A stretch of 64,000 nucleotides of DNA from an uncultured Draconibacterium sp. (GTDB lineage Bacteria; Bacteroidota; Bacteroidia; Bacteroidales; Prolixibacteraceae): contig NZ_OY775905.1 of assembly GCF_963675065.1 (NCBI RefSeq), forward strand, positions 1,500,501 through 1,564,500, given 5' to 3'. Below the pieces are notes generated by a model. It did no database searches and was not told the DNA's origin. It was given only the letters and a program-made list of their open reading frames with translations. Position 1 is the first letter of the stretch; every line of letters starts with the position of its first letter. Of this stretch, positions 44,272 to 53,998 are shown one piece after another. A program made the translations under genes and the position numbers.

Positions 44272-46671
44272 TTATTCGTATCTCAAAGCCTCAACCGGGT
44301 TTCTTGTAGCAGCCCGCCAGCTTTGCCAGCTAACCGTTAACAATGCAATTCCCAAAGCCAACACACCTGCCAGTGCAAAAATCCACCAGCTTAGTGTGGT
44401 TTTGTAGGCAAAGTTTTCGAGCCATTTATTCATCGCAAAATATGCGATGGGTGTTGCAATTGCAAAAGCAATCACCACCCACACTACAATGTCTTTATTC
44501 AACATGGTAAGTATCTCAGAAACTTTGGCACCATTTACTTTTCGTACACCGATTTCTTTAATTCGTTGTTTTCCGATTAGCAACGACAGACCAAACAATC
44601 CCAGACTTGCAATACAAATGGCAATAACTGCCAGTAATCCAATCATCTTCGAGAAACGGATATCCGCTTCATACATCTCTCTTAAAATATCGTTGGTAAA
44701 ATCAAAAGTAAAGGTGCTTGTCCCTCCTGTTTCCTTCCATGTTTCTTCAAGAAATTTAATGGTTTCCGGCAGGTTTTCTGTCCGCAACCTAATGGCAATA
44801 TTTTGGCTCATTGCGGGATTTAAACCAATAAGCATTGGAGCTATGGCTTCGTGAATGGAGAACATATTAAAATCACTCACTACTCCAACCACTGTTCCAA
44901 AGGCTGTTTCTTCGCCTAAAACATCTGTCAGCCCAAGCGTTTCAATCGCCGATTCATTTACCAAAACACCACTGTTGTTTTTCTCCTTATCAAAATCAGA
45001 ACCCATGATAATTTTCATGCCCATTGTTTCGGCAAATCCATAATCGACAAAAAGTCCGTTTACTTTCACCATCTCTGTACGGTTGCTAACTTTTGGGATG
45101 CTTACATACATTTTATTCGAGCTTGGCGGCATCCACAAAGTTCCACTGGCGCTTAACACATTTGGATTTTTTGTAATTCCTTCTTTGAATAAATCAAGAT
45201 CATGATCGCCCAGCGGCACCCGGATTAATCCTTGCTTGGCAAACCCCATATCTTTATTAAAAGCATAACGCACTTGTTTTTGAACCAGCAGCATAGTGGA
45301 AATCAATGCTATAAAAATGGTAATCTGAAATACAACCATAGCTTTTCGGGCGTACTGCTTATTTCCAATGTCCACTTTATTTCCTTTCAACACATTAACC
45401 AGCCCAAACCGGGAAGCTCTGAACGACACAATAGCGCCAGATAAAATGCCAGTTGCTAAAGTTATTAGTGCAAGAATTGAAAAGCTGACAGCGGATTGAC
45501 TGTTCATTTCAATGGTATAGTCTTTCCCAAGCATGTCGCTCAAATAAGGCAAAGCCAACCGGGCAGCAATTACTGCAAAAGGTAGAGCAATGAGTGTAAT
45601 TAAAGTGGATTCAAAAATCATTTGCCCAATAATACTTTTCCGCTGGGCACCACATACCTTCCTCACTGCAAATGTTTTTACCTGTGTCATCGCTTTGGCC
45701 GAGGCCAGGTTCAGGTAATTAATAGACGCAGTGAGCAAAATCAGAATCCCAACAAACACAAGAACAAGCAGCATCGAAAAATTACCCTGTTCTTTGCGGT
45801 GATTGTCCACAATTTTTTCCGAGCCAAAATAGATATCATTTAAAGCCTGAAGAGAAAGAGAAATCGGGAAGTTAACAGAGGAATACTCTATGCCTGCTTC
45901 CTCAATTTTCGTTTCGAGAACACCTATATCTGTTCCGTTTTCAAGCAATAAATAGTTGGTAAAAAATACTCCCTGCCATGCTTCTCTAAAACTTGTTTCG
46001 TCGGGTGTTACACCATTGGTGTTTATATTATCGGCCAAATGTTTCAATCCATAATCGATGCTGGCCACCAATGTTGCTTTAATACTTGAATTCTGCGGAA
46101 TATCGCGGAAAACAGCTGCCACTTCCATCTCCGATTCTTTGCCTTTGTATCGAAGGGTAAGTGTTTTTCCAAGCGGGTCTTCGGGTCCAAAATACTTCTC
46201 CGCCATTTTTTTACTTATAAGGATCTTTCGTTCGGTATCGTCAAAATCGTCCAGGCTTCCCTGCAAAATATCAACACCGAACATGCTAAAGAATGAGCTT
46301 TCGGTACAAATAACATCCTCCTCAGGAATAAACTCGTTATTCTTTTTTACATCAATATTCCCGATGTTATACTGGTGTGCATAATCGGTCACCTCAGCAA
46401 AACGTTCTTTGGCTGTTTTACCTATTATGAATGGCGTATTTGCCCAGGTGTTGTTATCATTTCTATTGTAATTTAGTACTCTATAAATACGGTCATTATT
46501 GGCAAACGACGAATTGTATCCGTACTCGTTCAGCACATAAACCAAGATAACAGCAACAATTCCCAGCCCAAGAATTAAACCGGTAACACTAATGAAGGTA
46601 TTCGTTTTATCGGCCTTTAAATGCCTAAGGCTAACGATTAATTTGTTTCTAAAATTCATATGTTTGTTCAA
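44272..46671 (-). CDS. MacB/FtsX-type ABC permease P15
   Basis: 799 aa; Met5 (MNFRNKLIVSLRHLKADK) fits the family start equally well. The first coupling segment is degenerate (QVKTFAVRKVCGA), the second RIKEIGVRKVNGA. The first periplasmic domain carries CTESSFFSMFGV and an insert around residues 200-225 (LADNINTNGVTPDETSFR) not seen in neighbours. The second periplasmic domain opens with a short DMGFAKQGL. The tail is the exact TL/GVL consensus; TAA stop; no ghost before P14. Behind its start codon, the 95-base gap to P16 holds a weak ghost and a CCACAA...TTGTGG hairpin. Confidence 0.93.
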   Translation of the reverse strand: MNKHMNFRNKLIVSLRHLKADKTNTFISVTGLILGLGIVAVILVYVLNEYGYNSSFANNDRIYRVLNYNRNDNNTWANTPFIIGKTAKERFAEVTDYAHQYNIGNIDVKKNNEFIPEEDVICTESSFFSMFGVDILQGSLDDFDDTERKILISKKMAEKYFGPEDPLGKTLTLRYKGKESEMEVAAVFRDIPQNSSIKATLVASIDYGLKHLADNINTNGVTPDETSFREAWQGVFFTNYLLLENGTDIGVLETKIEEAGIEYSSVNFPISLSLQALNDIYFGSEKIVDNHRKEQGNFSMLLVLVFVGILILLTASINYLNLASAKAMTQVKTFAVRKVCGAQRKSIIGQMIFESTLITLIALPFAVIAARLALPYLSDMLGKDYTIEMNSQSAVSFSILALITLATGILSGAIVSFRASRFGLVNVLKGNKVDIGNKQYARKAMVVFQITIFIALISTMLLVQKQVRYAFNKDMGFAKQGLIRVPLGDHDLDLFKEGITKNPNVLSASGTLWMPPSSNKMYVSIPKVSNRTEMVKVNGLFVDYGFAETMGMKIIMGSDFDKEKNNSGVLVNESAIETLGLTDVLGEETAFGTVVGVVSDFNMFSIHEAIAPMLIGLNPAMSQNIAIRLRTENLPETIKFLEETWKETGGTSTFTFDFTNDILREMYEADIRFSKMIGLLAVIAICIASLGLFGLSLLIGKQRIKEIGVRKVNGAKVSEILTMLNKDIVVWVVIAFAIATPIAYFAMNKWLENFAYKTTLSWWIFALAGVLALGIALLTVSWQSWRAATRNPVEALRYE

Positions 46672-46704
46672 TAAATAAAATCCTTGCTTTTAGAAATAGC
46701 TTTA

Positions 46705-46766
46705 AATTATCATACTTGAGTGCTTTTTCCCCACAACACTTGTTTTGAGCATTGTGGCTCTCCCAA
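46705..46766 (-). repeat. Weak ghost terminus downstream of P16
   Basis: After the P16 TAA, a hairpin CCACAATGCTCAAAACAAG closing with TTGTGG is followed by EKALKYD without a stop. The plan resembles the other ghosts but with a different hairpin and lower similarity. Confidence 0.4.
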
Positions 46767-49121
46767 TTATTCATATCGAAGTGCCTCCACCGGATTTCGA
46801 GTAGCCGCCCGCCAACTTTGCCAACTTACAGTCAGCAAGGCAATTCCCAACGCCAGCAATCCAGCCAGAGCAAAAATCAACCAGCTTAAAGTGGTTTTGT
46901 AAGCAAAGTTTTCGAGCCACTTATTGGTAGCAAACCAGGCCACTGGCGTAGCAATTAAGAATGCTACAATTACCCATTTTATAAAATTCATATTCAGCAA
47001 GCCTACAACTTGCGTTATCTGTGCGCCGTTTACTTTACGTACGCCTATTTCTTTTCTGCGGTTTTGGGCGGTGTAGCTTGCCAATGCAAAAATCCCGAGC
47101 GACGAAATAAGTATGGCGAAAATGGCAAAGTACCCCACTATTTTTGCCGTGCGTTCTTCTTTCTGATACGCTGAATTCAAAGCATCGTCGATAAAATTAA
47201 GTACCAGCGGATCGGAGGGTGACAGCTCTTTAAAAACAGCTTTTGTACGCTCCAAAATAGCAGATAAATTACCACCGCTTCCTCTTACCAATACATAAGG
47301 TGCCCAATTCATGTCTCGTAGCATAAACATGGTTGGCCTTGGTTTCTGATATAAGGACCTGAAATTCATATCCTCCACAACTTCGCTTATTTTTACCATG
47401 TTGTCGTAAAGTTTGAATTCGTTGTAAGGAGCTTCGAGTTCAAGTTCGTTCACTCCTGTTTTGTTAAGAACCAGGGCAAACTTATCGTCGCCCATAATAT
47501 TATCGGTAACCGAAATTTTGTTTTTTAGCGGAATTCCAAGAGCCGAGAAGAAAGCAGTATCTACCCTGAATTGATCGAAACTTTGCGGCTTCTCGTTGTA
47601 AACAAACGACTGGTTGTTAATTGGTCCGCCCGGAAAATCGTTGCAAAAGGAAACTGCCTGTACTCCGGGAATTTTCATCAATTCATTTCGGAAAGCATTC
47701 TTTTGTTTATTGGTATCGTCGGTCATTCTGATGTAAAAAGTGTTGTCTTTATCAAATCCCAGGTCATAGTTTTTCATATAGTTATTTTGCTTCATGATAA
47801 AAGCCACAACTACAATTAATACAATGGAAACGGTATATTGAAACACAACCATTGCTTTCTGTCCAAAACTGTTTTTAAGCCGCGACGGTATTCCTTTTAA
47901 GGTTTCAACGGAATTAAAACCGGAAAGAATTAGCGAGGGAACCAAACCCGCAACAAGTCCGGTTACAAATACCACCAGAAAACTGCGCAACAGAAATCCA
48001 TTATTGAATATGTCTGAAAAACTAAAGTCAGTGTTTACCAGTTTATTAAACTCAGGCAAAACAATAACTGTTAACAAAATGGCCAGTACTGTTGAGATAA
48101 AACTAACAACTGTCGATTCCATTAAAAATTGTCGTACAATGCTCCATCGCATCGAACCAATAATCTTTTTTATCGCTACTTCTTTTGTTCGTTTAACCGA
48201 TTGGGTGATGCTTAGATTAATGTAATTTATGGCTGCAATTATTACTATTGATAAAGCAATAAGGGCAAGAATATTAAGAAACTTTTTATTGCCCTGCCGG
48301 GTTCCGACATAATCTAATGCAGAGAGGTTAAAATAAACATCTTCCAGAGGCGTAAAAAAGATTTCATTACTCCTGTCGTTTTGAAAAACCCAGTAAAACT
48401 CCTTCACTTTTTCCAAAAGTTCAGCTTCATGTGCTTTTATGTTACTGTTTTTATGCGCCAGTACGTAAAGCCCAAACGAGCTGTTTCCATAATCCTGCAA
48501 AAAATAATCAGCGCCTTCGTCGCCATTTCCCCAAATTCTGGGCAACATCAAAAAATTGAGAATCATGTTTGGCTTCACAAAATGGGTATTGTCTTTAAAA
48601 TCGCTGTAAATACCCGAAACCACAAAGTTCTTTCCGCTAAAATTAAAACTTTCGCCTACCGGATTTGTGTTGCCAAAAATCTTCTTTGCAAAGCTTTCAG
48701 ATAATACAGCGCTCTCTTTTGCCTCCAATACCTGGCTGGCATCTCCAACAAGCAGCGGGAAAGAGAAAATGGAAAAGAATGTTGAATCGGCCAGCAAACA
48801 ATTACCGCTTTCGAACTTTTTATCATTATAAGTTAAAGTACCATCTATCCTGAATGTGCGGGTATAGCTTTCGGCCTCGGCAATATTTTCTAAAATATAC
48901 TGTCCGAAAGGAGGCGCAAAAGTTTCAATATTATCGCCATGCACGCGATATATTCTGTCTTTATTCGCGTGAAACGCATCTACCGATACCTCGTTGGAAA
49001 CATAAGAAGACAATAACAAAACTAAGGTTAAGGCAATTGCCAATCCAAAAATATTTATTGCCGAATGCAATTTGTTTCTTCGCAGGTTACGAAGCATTAA
49101 TTTAAATTGTGTCCAGAACAT
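46767..49121 (-). CDS. MacB/FtsX-type ABC permease P16
   Basis: 784 aa. Coupling segments RTKEVAIKKIIGS and RRKEIGVRKVNGA. The tail is a mixed type: TL as in one class, then SWLIFALAGLLALG with Trp to Leu and the GLL of the other class, which may reflect a conversion junction inside the last TM helix. TAA stop. The first periplasmic domain has LADSTFFSIFSF and NTNPVGESF, and the common PxNSxF site reads FKDNTHF. P17 starts 15 bases downstream of the P16 side of the array boundary (P17 is upstream in transcription, end at 49137), so both are on one transcript. Confidence 0.93.
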   Translation of the reverse strand: MFWTQFKLMLRNLRRNKLHSAINIFGLAIALTLVLLLSSYVSNEVSVDAFHANKDRIYRVHGDNIETFAPPFGQYILENIAEAESYTRTFRIDGTLTYNDKKFESGNCLLADSTFFSIFSFPLLVGDASQVLEAKESAVLSESFAKKIFGNTNPVGESFNFSGKNFVVSGIYSDFKDNTHFVKPNMILNFLMLPRIWGNGDEGADYFLQDYGNSSFGLYVLAHKNSNIKAHEAELLEKVKEFYWVFQNDRSNEIFFTPLEDVYFNLSALDYVGTRQGNKKFLNILALIALSIVIIAAINYINLSITQSVKRTKEVAIKKIIGSMRWSIVRQFLMESTVVSFISTVLAILLTVIVLPEFNKLVNTDFSFSDIFNNGFLLRSFLVVFVTGLVAGLVPSLILSGFNSVETLKGIPSRLKNSFGQKAMVVFQYTVSIVLIVVVAFIMKQNNYMKNYDLGFDKDNTFYIRMTDDTNKQKNAFRNELMKIPGVQAVSFCNDFPGGPINNQSFVYNEKPQSFDQFRVDTAFFSALGIPLKNKISVTDNIMGDDKFALVLNKTGVNELELEAPYNEFKLYDNMVKISEVVEDMNFRSLYQKPRPTMFMLRDMNWAPYVLVRGSGGNLSAILERTKAVFKELSPSDPLVLNFIDDALNSAYQKEERTAKIVGYFAIFAILISSLGIFALASYTAQNRRKEIGVRKVNGAQITQVVGLLNMNFIKWVIVAFLIATPVAWFATNKWLENFAYKTTLSWLIFALAGLLALGIALLTVSWQSWRAATRNPVEALRYE

Positions 49122-49136
49122 ATTATGAGTTTTTTG

Positions 49137-51461
49137 TTATTCATACCGCAACGCCTCAACCGGATTCCGCGTTGCCGCCCGCCAGCTTTGCCAGCTAACA
49201 GTCAGCAAGGCAATTCCCAAAGCCAGAGCACCAGCCAGCGCAAATATCCACCAACTTAGTGTGGTTTTATAGGCAAAGTTTTCGAGCCATTTATTCATAG
49301 CGTAGTAACCAAGTGGGCAAGCAATAATTAGTGCAATTAAAATCGACTTAATAAATCCGCTATTTAGCAGCGTTATAATTTCGCTTATATTCGCTCCATT
49401 CACTTTTCGTATTCCAATTTCTTTTATTCTGTATTCCGATAGTAAAATTGCCAATCCCAAAACGCCAATAACAGATATGATGATTGATATAATACAAAAT
49501 ATAGAAATAAGTTGTGCCTGTTTCTCTTCCGCCTTGTACATACCGTTTAGCTGCTCATCGAGAAAACGATAATTAAACGTAAGTTTTTTCTCGAATTGGC
49601 TATAAACGTCATTAATATGTGCAATTGTGTTGGTAACATTTTGCCCTGATATTTTCAGGCTAAGTTTATTGTGACGTGTTTCGGTGAGCCAAAATGCCAG
49701 GGGTGTAACTTCTTCTCTTAACGAAGCATATTTCATGTCTTTTACAACACCAATTAAAGTACCGCTAAAGCCAAATCCCGGAATCTGTTTCCCCAAATAT
49801 TCTGTTTCCCAGCCAAAATCTTTTAGGGCAGTCTCATTCATTATAAAATTATTTTCGTCTGACTTAAGATTCTCTGAAAATGCCCGGCCATCCACAATCT
49901 CAAAACCCATAAAGTTCATATAGCGCTCGTCAACCGGCCAACACTTAAAGCTAACATTCTTACCATCAATGTCACGCCCCCAGCCCATTCCAACTCCACC
50001 GGGAATAAATTGAGAAAAAGCATAGTCAGTGATATTTCCATTCTTTACTAATTCACTTATAAATGCATCTTCGTGTTCTTGAATTGACTGTGGAATATCA
50101 ACGATCACAATATTTTCTTTATCAAATCCCAGATCGTAGTTTTTGAAAAAACGAACCTGCTTTTCAATAAACAACACACCAATGATCAGAAAAATTGAAA
50201 TTCCGAATTGTAGAACCGTTAAAACCTTTCCGGTGAAATTACGTTGCTGACCTTGCGGCACATTTCCACTTAATGCTCTTGCAGGGGCCATATTTCCATT
50301 CATGCGCGCCGGTATTACAGCAATTAAAGCGCCTAAAAAAAGCACCAATAACCAGCATAAAGCGAAAATCCAAACATAATTTCTAAGATGAAATTCGTAC
50401 GAAAAAATATCTGGCCAGAAATAGGTCACTACTGAACTCAGCGCGATACTTCCAATAAACGCCAGGGTTATTATAAATACCGACTCTGAAATGGATAAGA
50501 ATAATAAATGCTTTTTGGTTTCTCCTAAAACCTGACGAACATTGATAGCTTTACGCTGTTTGGGAGCATTGGCAATGGCAAAATTCAGGTAGTTAACTAA
50601 AGCCATAAATAACAACAAAGCGGCAACCACAACTAACGATCGAGTAAAAAGCAAGTTTCCGGCACCTAATTGTTTATTAAAATGTTTTTCTTTTATTGGT
50701 AACAAACTAAAGGAAAAGTCCTCTGTCGAATTTTCTTTCCAATCTTTAACACCTTGCGATGCATTCATTTTTAGAATCACATCGGATATAGAAGCATTTT
50801 CGGGCAATTGGTAATAGTGATTAAAACTATATTCCGACCAATTGGTTGCCCAGGAAGCTGTTGGAAAAGAGCAAAAAGCATCATATTCGTAATACGAACT
50901 ATTTTGTGGAAGATCAAAAAATACACCTTCAATTACAAACGGTGATTGAAAATTGGCATAAATAGTTTTTCCTACCGGGTTTTCATTACCAAATAACCTT
51001 TTAGCTCCTGTTTCAGAAAGAATAATACCATCATTTCGTGCCAGTGATTCCAGATCTCCAAATTTCATTTGCAAATCGAACATCCGGGCAAAAGTTGAAT
51101 CAACTGCCCTGGTTGCAAGATTAATGCTTTCTTCTCCGCCCTTTTGCAACGAGTAAATACTGGCTCCCCAGGCAAACGAACAAAGCTCAGACAATTCAGG
51201 TATGTTCTCGGCAAAATAATCAGCCATGGGATTTGGCAGAAAATAAGTCGATTCATTTTCTCCATTTTCAACCGACTTCATTTCAAGCATGTATACTTGC
51301 TTGTAATTCTTATTGTACTGGTCGAAAGTAAATTCATTCCACAAATAAATCGACAACAATACAAATGCAGCAAACGAAACAGACAAGCCAATTAAATTAA
51401 AAAAGTTGGTTTGTTTTGCCTTTCGTATCGAACTCCAAATCGTTAGGAAATAATGCTTCAT
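49137..51461 (-). CDS. MacB/FtsX-type ABC permease P17
   Basis: 774 aa. The first coupling segment has lost the KEIG core (KQRKAINVRQVLGE), while the second is RIKEIGIRKVNGA. The tail is of the TL class with one change (LAGALALG). TAA stop and no ghost. The first periplasmic domain shows VDSTFARMFDL and NENPVGKTI and lacks the common second Phe of the xFFxxF landmark. Between TM2 and the coupling segment, FAIANAPKQRKA replaces the usual INLxxA. The 103-base gap to P18 holds a type-2 ghost on the P18 side. Confidence 0.93.
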   Translation of the reverse strand: MKHYFLTIWSSIRKAKQTNFFNLIGLSVSFAAFVLLSIYLWNEFTFDQYNKNYKQVYMLEMKSVENGENESTYFLPNPMADYFAENIPELSELCSFAWGASIYSLQKGGEESINLATRAVDSTFARMFDLQMKFGDLESLARNDGIILSETGAKRLFGNENPVGKTIYANFQSPFVIEGVFFDLPQNSSYYEYDAFCSFPTASWATNWSEYSFNHYYQLPENASISDVILKMNASQGVKDWKENSTEDFSFSLLPIKEKHFNKQLGAGNLLFTRSLVVVAALLLFMALVNYLNFAIANAPKQRKAINVRQVLGETKKHLLFLSISESVFIITLAFIGSIALSSVVTYFWPDIFSYEFHLRNYVWIFALCWLLVLFLGALIAVIPARMNGNMAPARALSGNVPQGQQRNFTGKVLTVLQFGISIFLIIGVLFIEKQVRFFKNYDLGFDKENIVIVDIPQSIQEHEDAFISELVKNGNITDYAFSQFIPGGVGMGWGRDIDGKNVSFKCWPVDERYMNFMGFEIVDGRAFSENLKSDENNFIMNETALKDFGWETEYLGKQIPGFGFSGTLIGVVKDMKYASLREEVTPLAFWLTETRHNKLSLKISGQNVTNTIAHINDVYSQFEKKLTFNYRFLDEQLNGMYKAEEKQAQLISIFCIISIIISVIGVLGLAILLSEYRIKEIGIRKVNGANISEIITLLNSGFIKSILIALIIACPLGYYAMNKWLENFAYKTTLSWWIFALAGALALGIALLTVSWQSWRAATRNPVEALRYE

Positions 51462-51506
51462 AAAATATAATTGTTAGGGTGGATTTATACTTCTTTTTGT
51501 TTCTAA

Positions 51507-51564
51507 TTACTCATATTGCAAAGCCTTTATCCCGGCACTGCGATCGGGATCTTCGCACTTCTCA
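51507..51564 (-). repeat. Type-2 ghost terminus downstream of P18
   Basis: After the P18 TAG: TGAGAAGTGCGAAGATCCCG, hairpin partner GTGCCGGGAT, then KALQYE-TAA. The spacer start is the same as that behind P4. Confidence 0.65.
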
Positions 51565-53913
51565 CTACTCGTATCGAAGTGCTTCGACAGGATTTCGTGT
51601 AGCCGCCCGCCAACTTTGCCAGCCCACCGCCATAAACGCTATTAACAATGCAAAAGCAGCACTAAGCAGAAAATATACAGGACTAATGGAAACGCGGTTC
51701 ACAAAATGTTGCAACCACTGACTCATGGTAAAATAGCTGCCAACAAAAGCTATTGCAATAGCAATTAGAACCAGCATAAAAGTTTCTTTCAGCAACTCGC
51801 TTACCACTTGCGATTCTGTGCTGCCAATTACTTTTCGAATGCCAATTTCTTTTCTTCGTCGGTTTACATTCAGAACGGAAAGGGCCATTAAACCAATAAA
51901 ACTGATGATAATTGCCAGTCCGGCACCGGTAGTTACCAGTTTTATCATGCGTTCTTCGTTGGTGTATTTGTTGGCATAAACATCGGTTAACTGAAATTTG
52001 CTGATAATTAACTCCGGCGAATAACTTTTGAGCACCGCATCAATTTGTGCCAGTTGCGCAGAAGTAGTTCCTGCTTTTGTACGCATATAAAGGTTGTTGA
52101 CGTTGTTGCGGTAGTTGGTTAGAACAAGTGGTCCAATGAGTGCTCCCGGGTGATCGATGTAATAAAAATCTTTTGCAATGGCGATTACTGTTAAGGGTTC
52201 ATCGAACATATCAACAAGGCTACCAACTTTTACATCAGGGCCCAGCATTTTTGCGGCTGCCTGGTTAAGAATTACGGCGCTTTTATCTGCTTCCGATTGA
52301 TTAAAGTAACGGCCGTCGACCAGTTCCAGTTGCATAGTTTTGGCAAATCCGGGCTGCACACGGTATTCATCAATTCCTTTAAAATTACCGGGCGCTCCAT
52401 ATTTTTTTATTCCCTGTCCGCTCGAACCTTGTCCCATGCCATGATCGGAACAAGCTGCATCCTCAACAAAGGCCAGTTGCGACAATTCGTCAACGATTGA
52501 CGATGCGCTTTTCCGCACCTCGTTATTCAGGTTGGTGATGCCAATTACATTCTCGGGATTAAAACCCAGTGGCACTTCTTTTAAATAGTTTACCTGGGCA
52601 AAAACAATTACCAGCGCACTGATGAGAAAAACAGATATGGAAAACTGCGAAATAACCGCAATGCGCGACATGGTACTTTTGCGCTTTACTTTCGTGGACT
52701 TTCCTTTGAGTGCATTTACAAGATTGATCTTCGATAAATAGTAACTGGGGTACGCACCCGACACTAAAATTAACACCGCAAGAATAGCCAGCACCAACAA
52801 AATTCCCGAAAAGGAAAACATGTCCGATAGCTCAATCTGGCTCTGCATCAGGTGGGCAAACGAGGGTTGAACAAGCGCTGTTAGTCCAATTGCCAATACA
52901 AAAGCAAGCACACCAATTACCGTAGTTTCAGTAAAAAATAAACGCGATAACGTTCCCTGCGTTGCTCCCAACGATTTTCGTGAACCGATTTCGGCAATCC
53001 GTTTTTCGCCGTGCAAAACATACAGGTTAATGTAGTTTACCATCGCAATAAGCATCACCAGAAAAGCAATGCCGGCAATAACAAACACGTGCGTTAGATT
53101 GGCTTTTGGCGAAAGGTCGAAATCAACAACAGTATGAAGATGCAAATCGGCCAGAAGCTCTGTTCCCGATTCTACTGTCAGATTAAATGGTTCGCCCCAC
53201 GGTTTCATAATTTCATTGTTGGCTGCTGCTATTTTTTCGCCAACTACATCCAAATCTGCATTATCGTTTATCCTGAAATATGTATACAACTCAAGCCCGC
53301 CCCAGTTTTCGGGATGAACAGTTTGCATCGATGACAGCACATCGAAATTGAAGTGTGTGTTGTTCGGCAAATCGTTTATTACACCCGTTACCGTAGCCGG
53401 CTGCTCCGACACATTTAGTACTTCGCCAACACAATCGATTCTGTTGAAAATTTTTAATGCCGTTGATCGGGTAATTACCGCATTGTTTTCACCTTGCAAG
53501 GCATCGCTGCTGTTTCCCTGAATGAGCTCCAGTCCGAAAACATCAAAAAAATCCTTGTCGGCAAACAACAGCTGTAAATTGGGGAATTTTTGCTTTTCGT
53601 ATTCTGCGGTTATGCCCCATCCTCTGTAAATCTGAGTAGCTGATCTTATTTCCGGAACTCGTGATGGAATTTCAGTGTACGCATCGCGCAAACAAATGCC
53701 ATAATTTGTAGTGTTACCCTCTTCGCTAACAGCGTTATAAAGTCGTAAAACATTGTTTTTTGTTTGAAAATGCTGGTCGTAACTTAGCTCGTGTTTCAAA
53801 TAAACCGACAGGAGCAAAACAGCACTTAATCCGATGGCCAATCCGGGAAGGTTGACAAAAACCAACAAGGGATTTCGCCGAAACATTCTGAATATAAATC
53901 GTAAATTTTTCAT
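51565..53913 (-). CDS. MacB/FtsX-type ABC permease P18 (short consensus tail)
   Basis: 782 aa, first permease after the ATPase gene. Coupling segments RIAEIGSRKSLGA and RRKEIGIRKVIGS. The last TM helix is private (SISPVYFLLSAAFALLIAFM), and only the final 18 residues WQSWRAATRNPVEALRYE equal the array consensus, so the shared tract is shorter here than in any other homogenised gene. TAG stop with type-2 ghost. The first periplasmic domain has FADKDFFDVFGL and LPNNTHF. It probably forms the core exporter with the ATPase, fusion protein and outer-membrane factor directly upstream. Confidence 0.93.
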   Translation of the reverse strand: MKNLRFIFRMFRRNPLLVFVNLPGLAIGLSAVLLLSVYLKHELSYDQHFQTKNNVLRLYNAVSEEGNTTNYGICLRDAYTEIPSRVPEIRSATQIYRGWGITAEYEKQKFPNLQLLFADKDFFDVFGLELIQGNSSDALQGENNAVITRSTALKIFNRIDCVGEVLNVSEQPATVTGVINDLPNNTHFNFDVLSSMQTVHPENWGGLELYTYFRINDNADLDVVGEKIAAANNEIMKPWGEPFNLTVESGTELLADLHLHTVVDFDLSPKANLTHVFVIAGIAFLVMLIAMVNYINLYVLHGEKRIAEIGSRKSLGATQGTLSRLFFTETTVIGVLAFVLAIGLTALVQPSFAHLMQSQIELSDMFSFSGILLVLAILAVLILVSGAYPSYYLSKINLVNALKGKSTKVKRKSTMSRIAVISQFSISVFLISALVIVFAQVNYLKEVPLGFNPENVIGITNLNNEVRKSASSIVDELSQLAFVEDAACSDHGMGQGSSGQGIKKYGAPGNFKGIDEYRVQPGFAKTMQLELVDGRYFNQSEADKSAVILNQAAAKMLGPDVKVGSLVDMFDEPLTVIAIAKDFYYIDHPGALIGPLVLTNYRNNVNNLYMRTKAGTTSAQLAQIDAVLKSYSPELIISKFQLTDVYANKYTNEERMIKLVTTGAGLAIIISFIGLMALSVLNVNRRRKEIGIRKVIGSTESQVVSELLKETFMLVLIAIAIAFVGSYFTMSQWLQHFVNRVSISPVYFLLSAAFALLIAFMAVGWQSWRAATRNPVEALRYE

Positions 53914-53998
53914 GGCTTTCTGTTTGTCAGGGGCATAGCGCAGAGAGCAAAGCGTTAACTCCTCCCCGTGCTCATGGCTCTTTGCGCCCTGCTGTTTT

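Noticed and set aside
5263..53913. Array as a true integron or a CRISPR-like repeat array
   Set aside because: No integrase, attI or attC structure and no cas genes are present; the repeats are coding 3' ends, not spacers. Only the cassette-like layout is similar.
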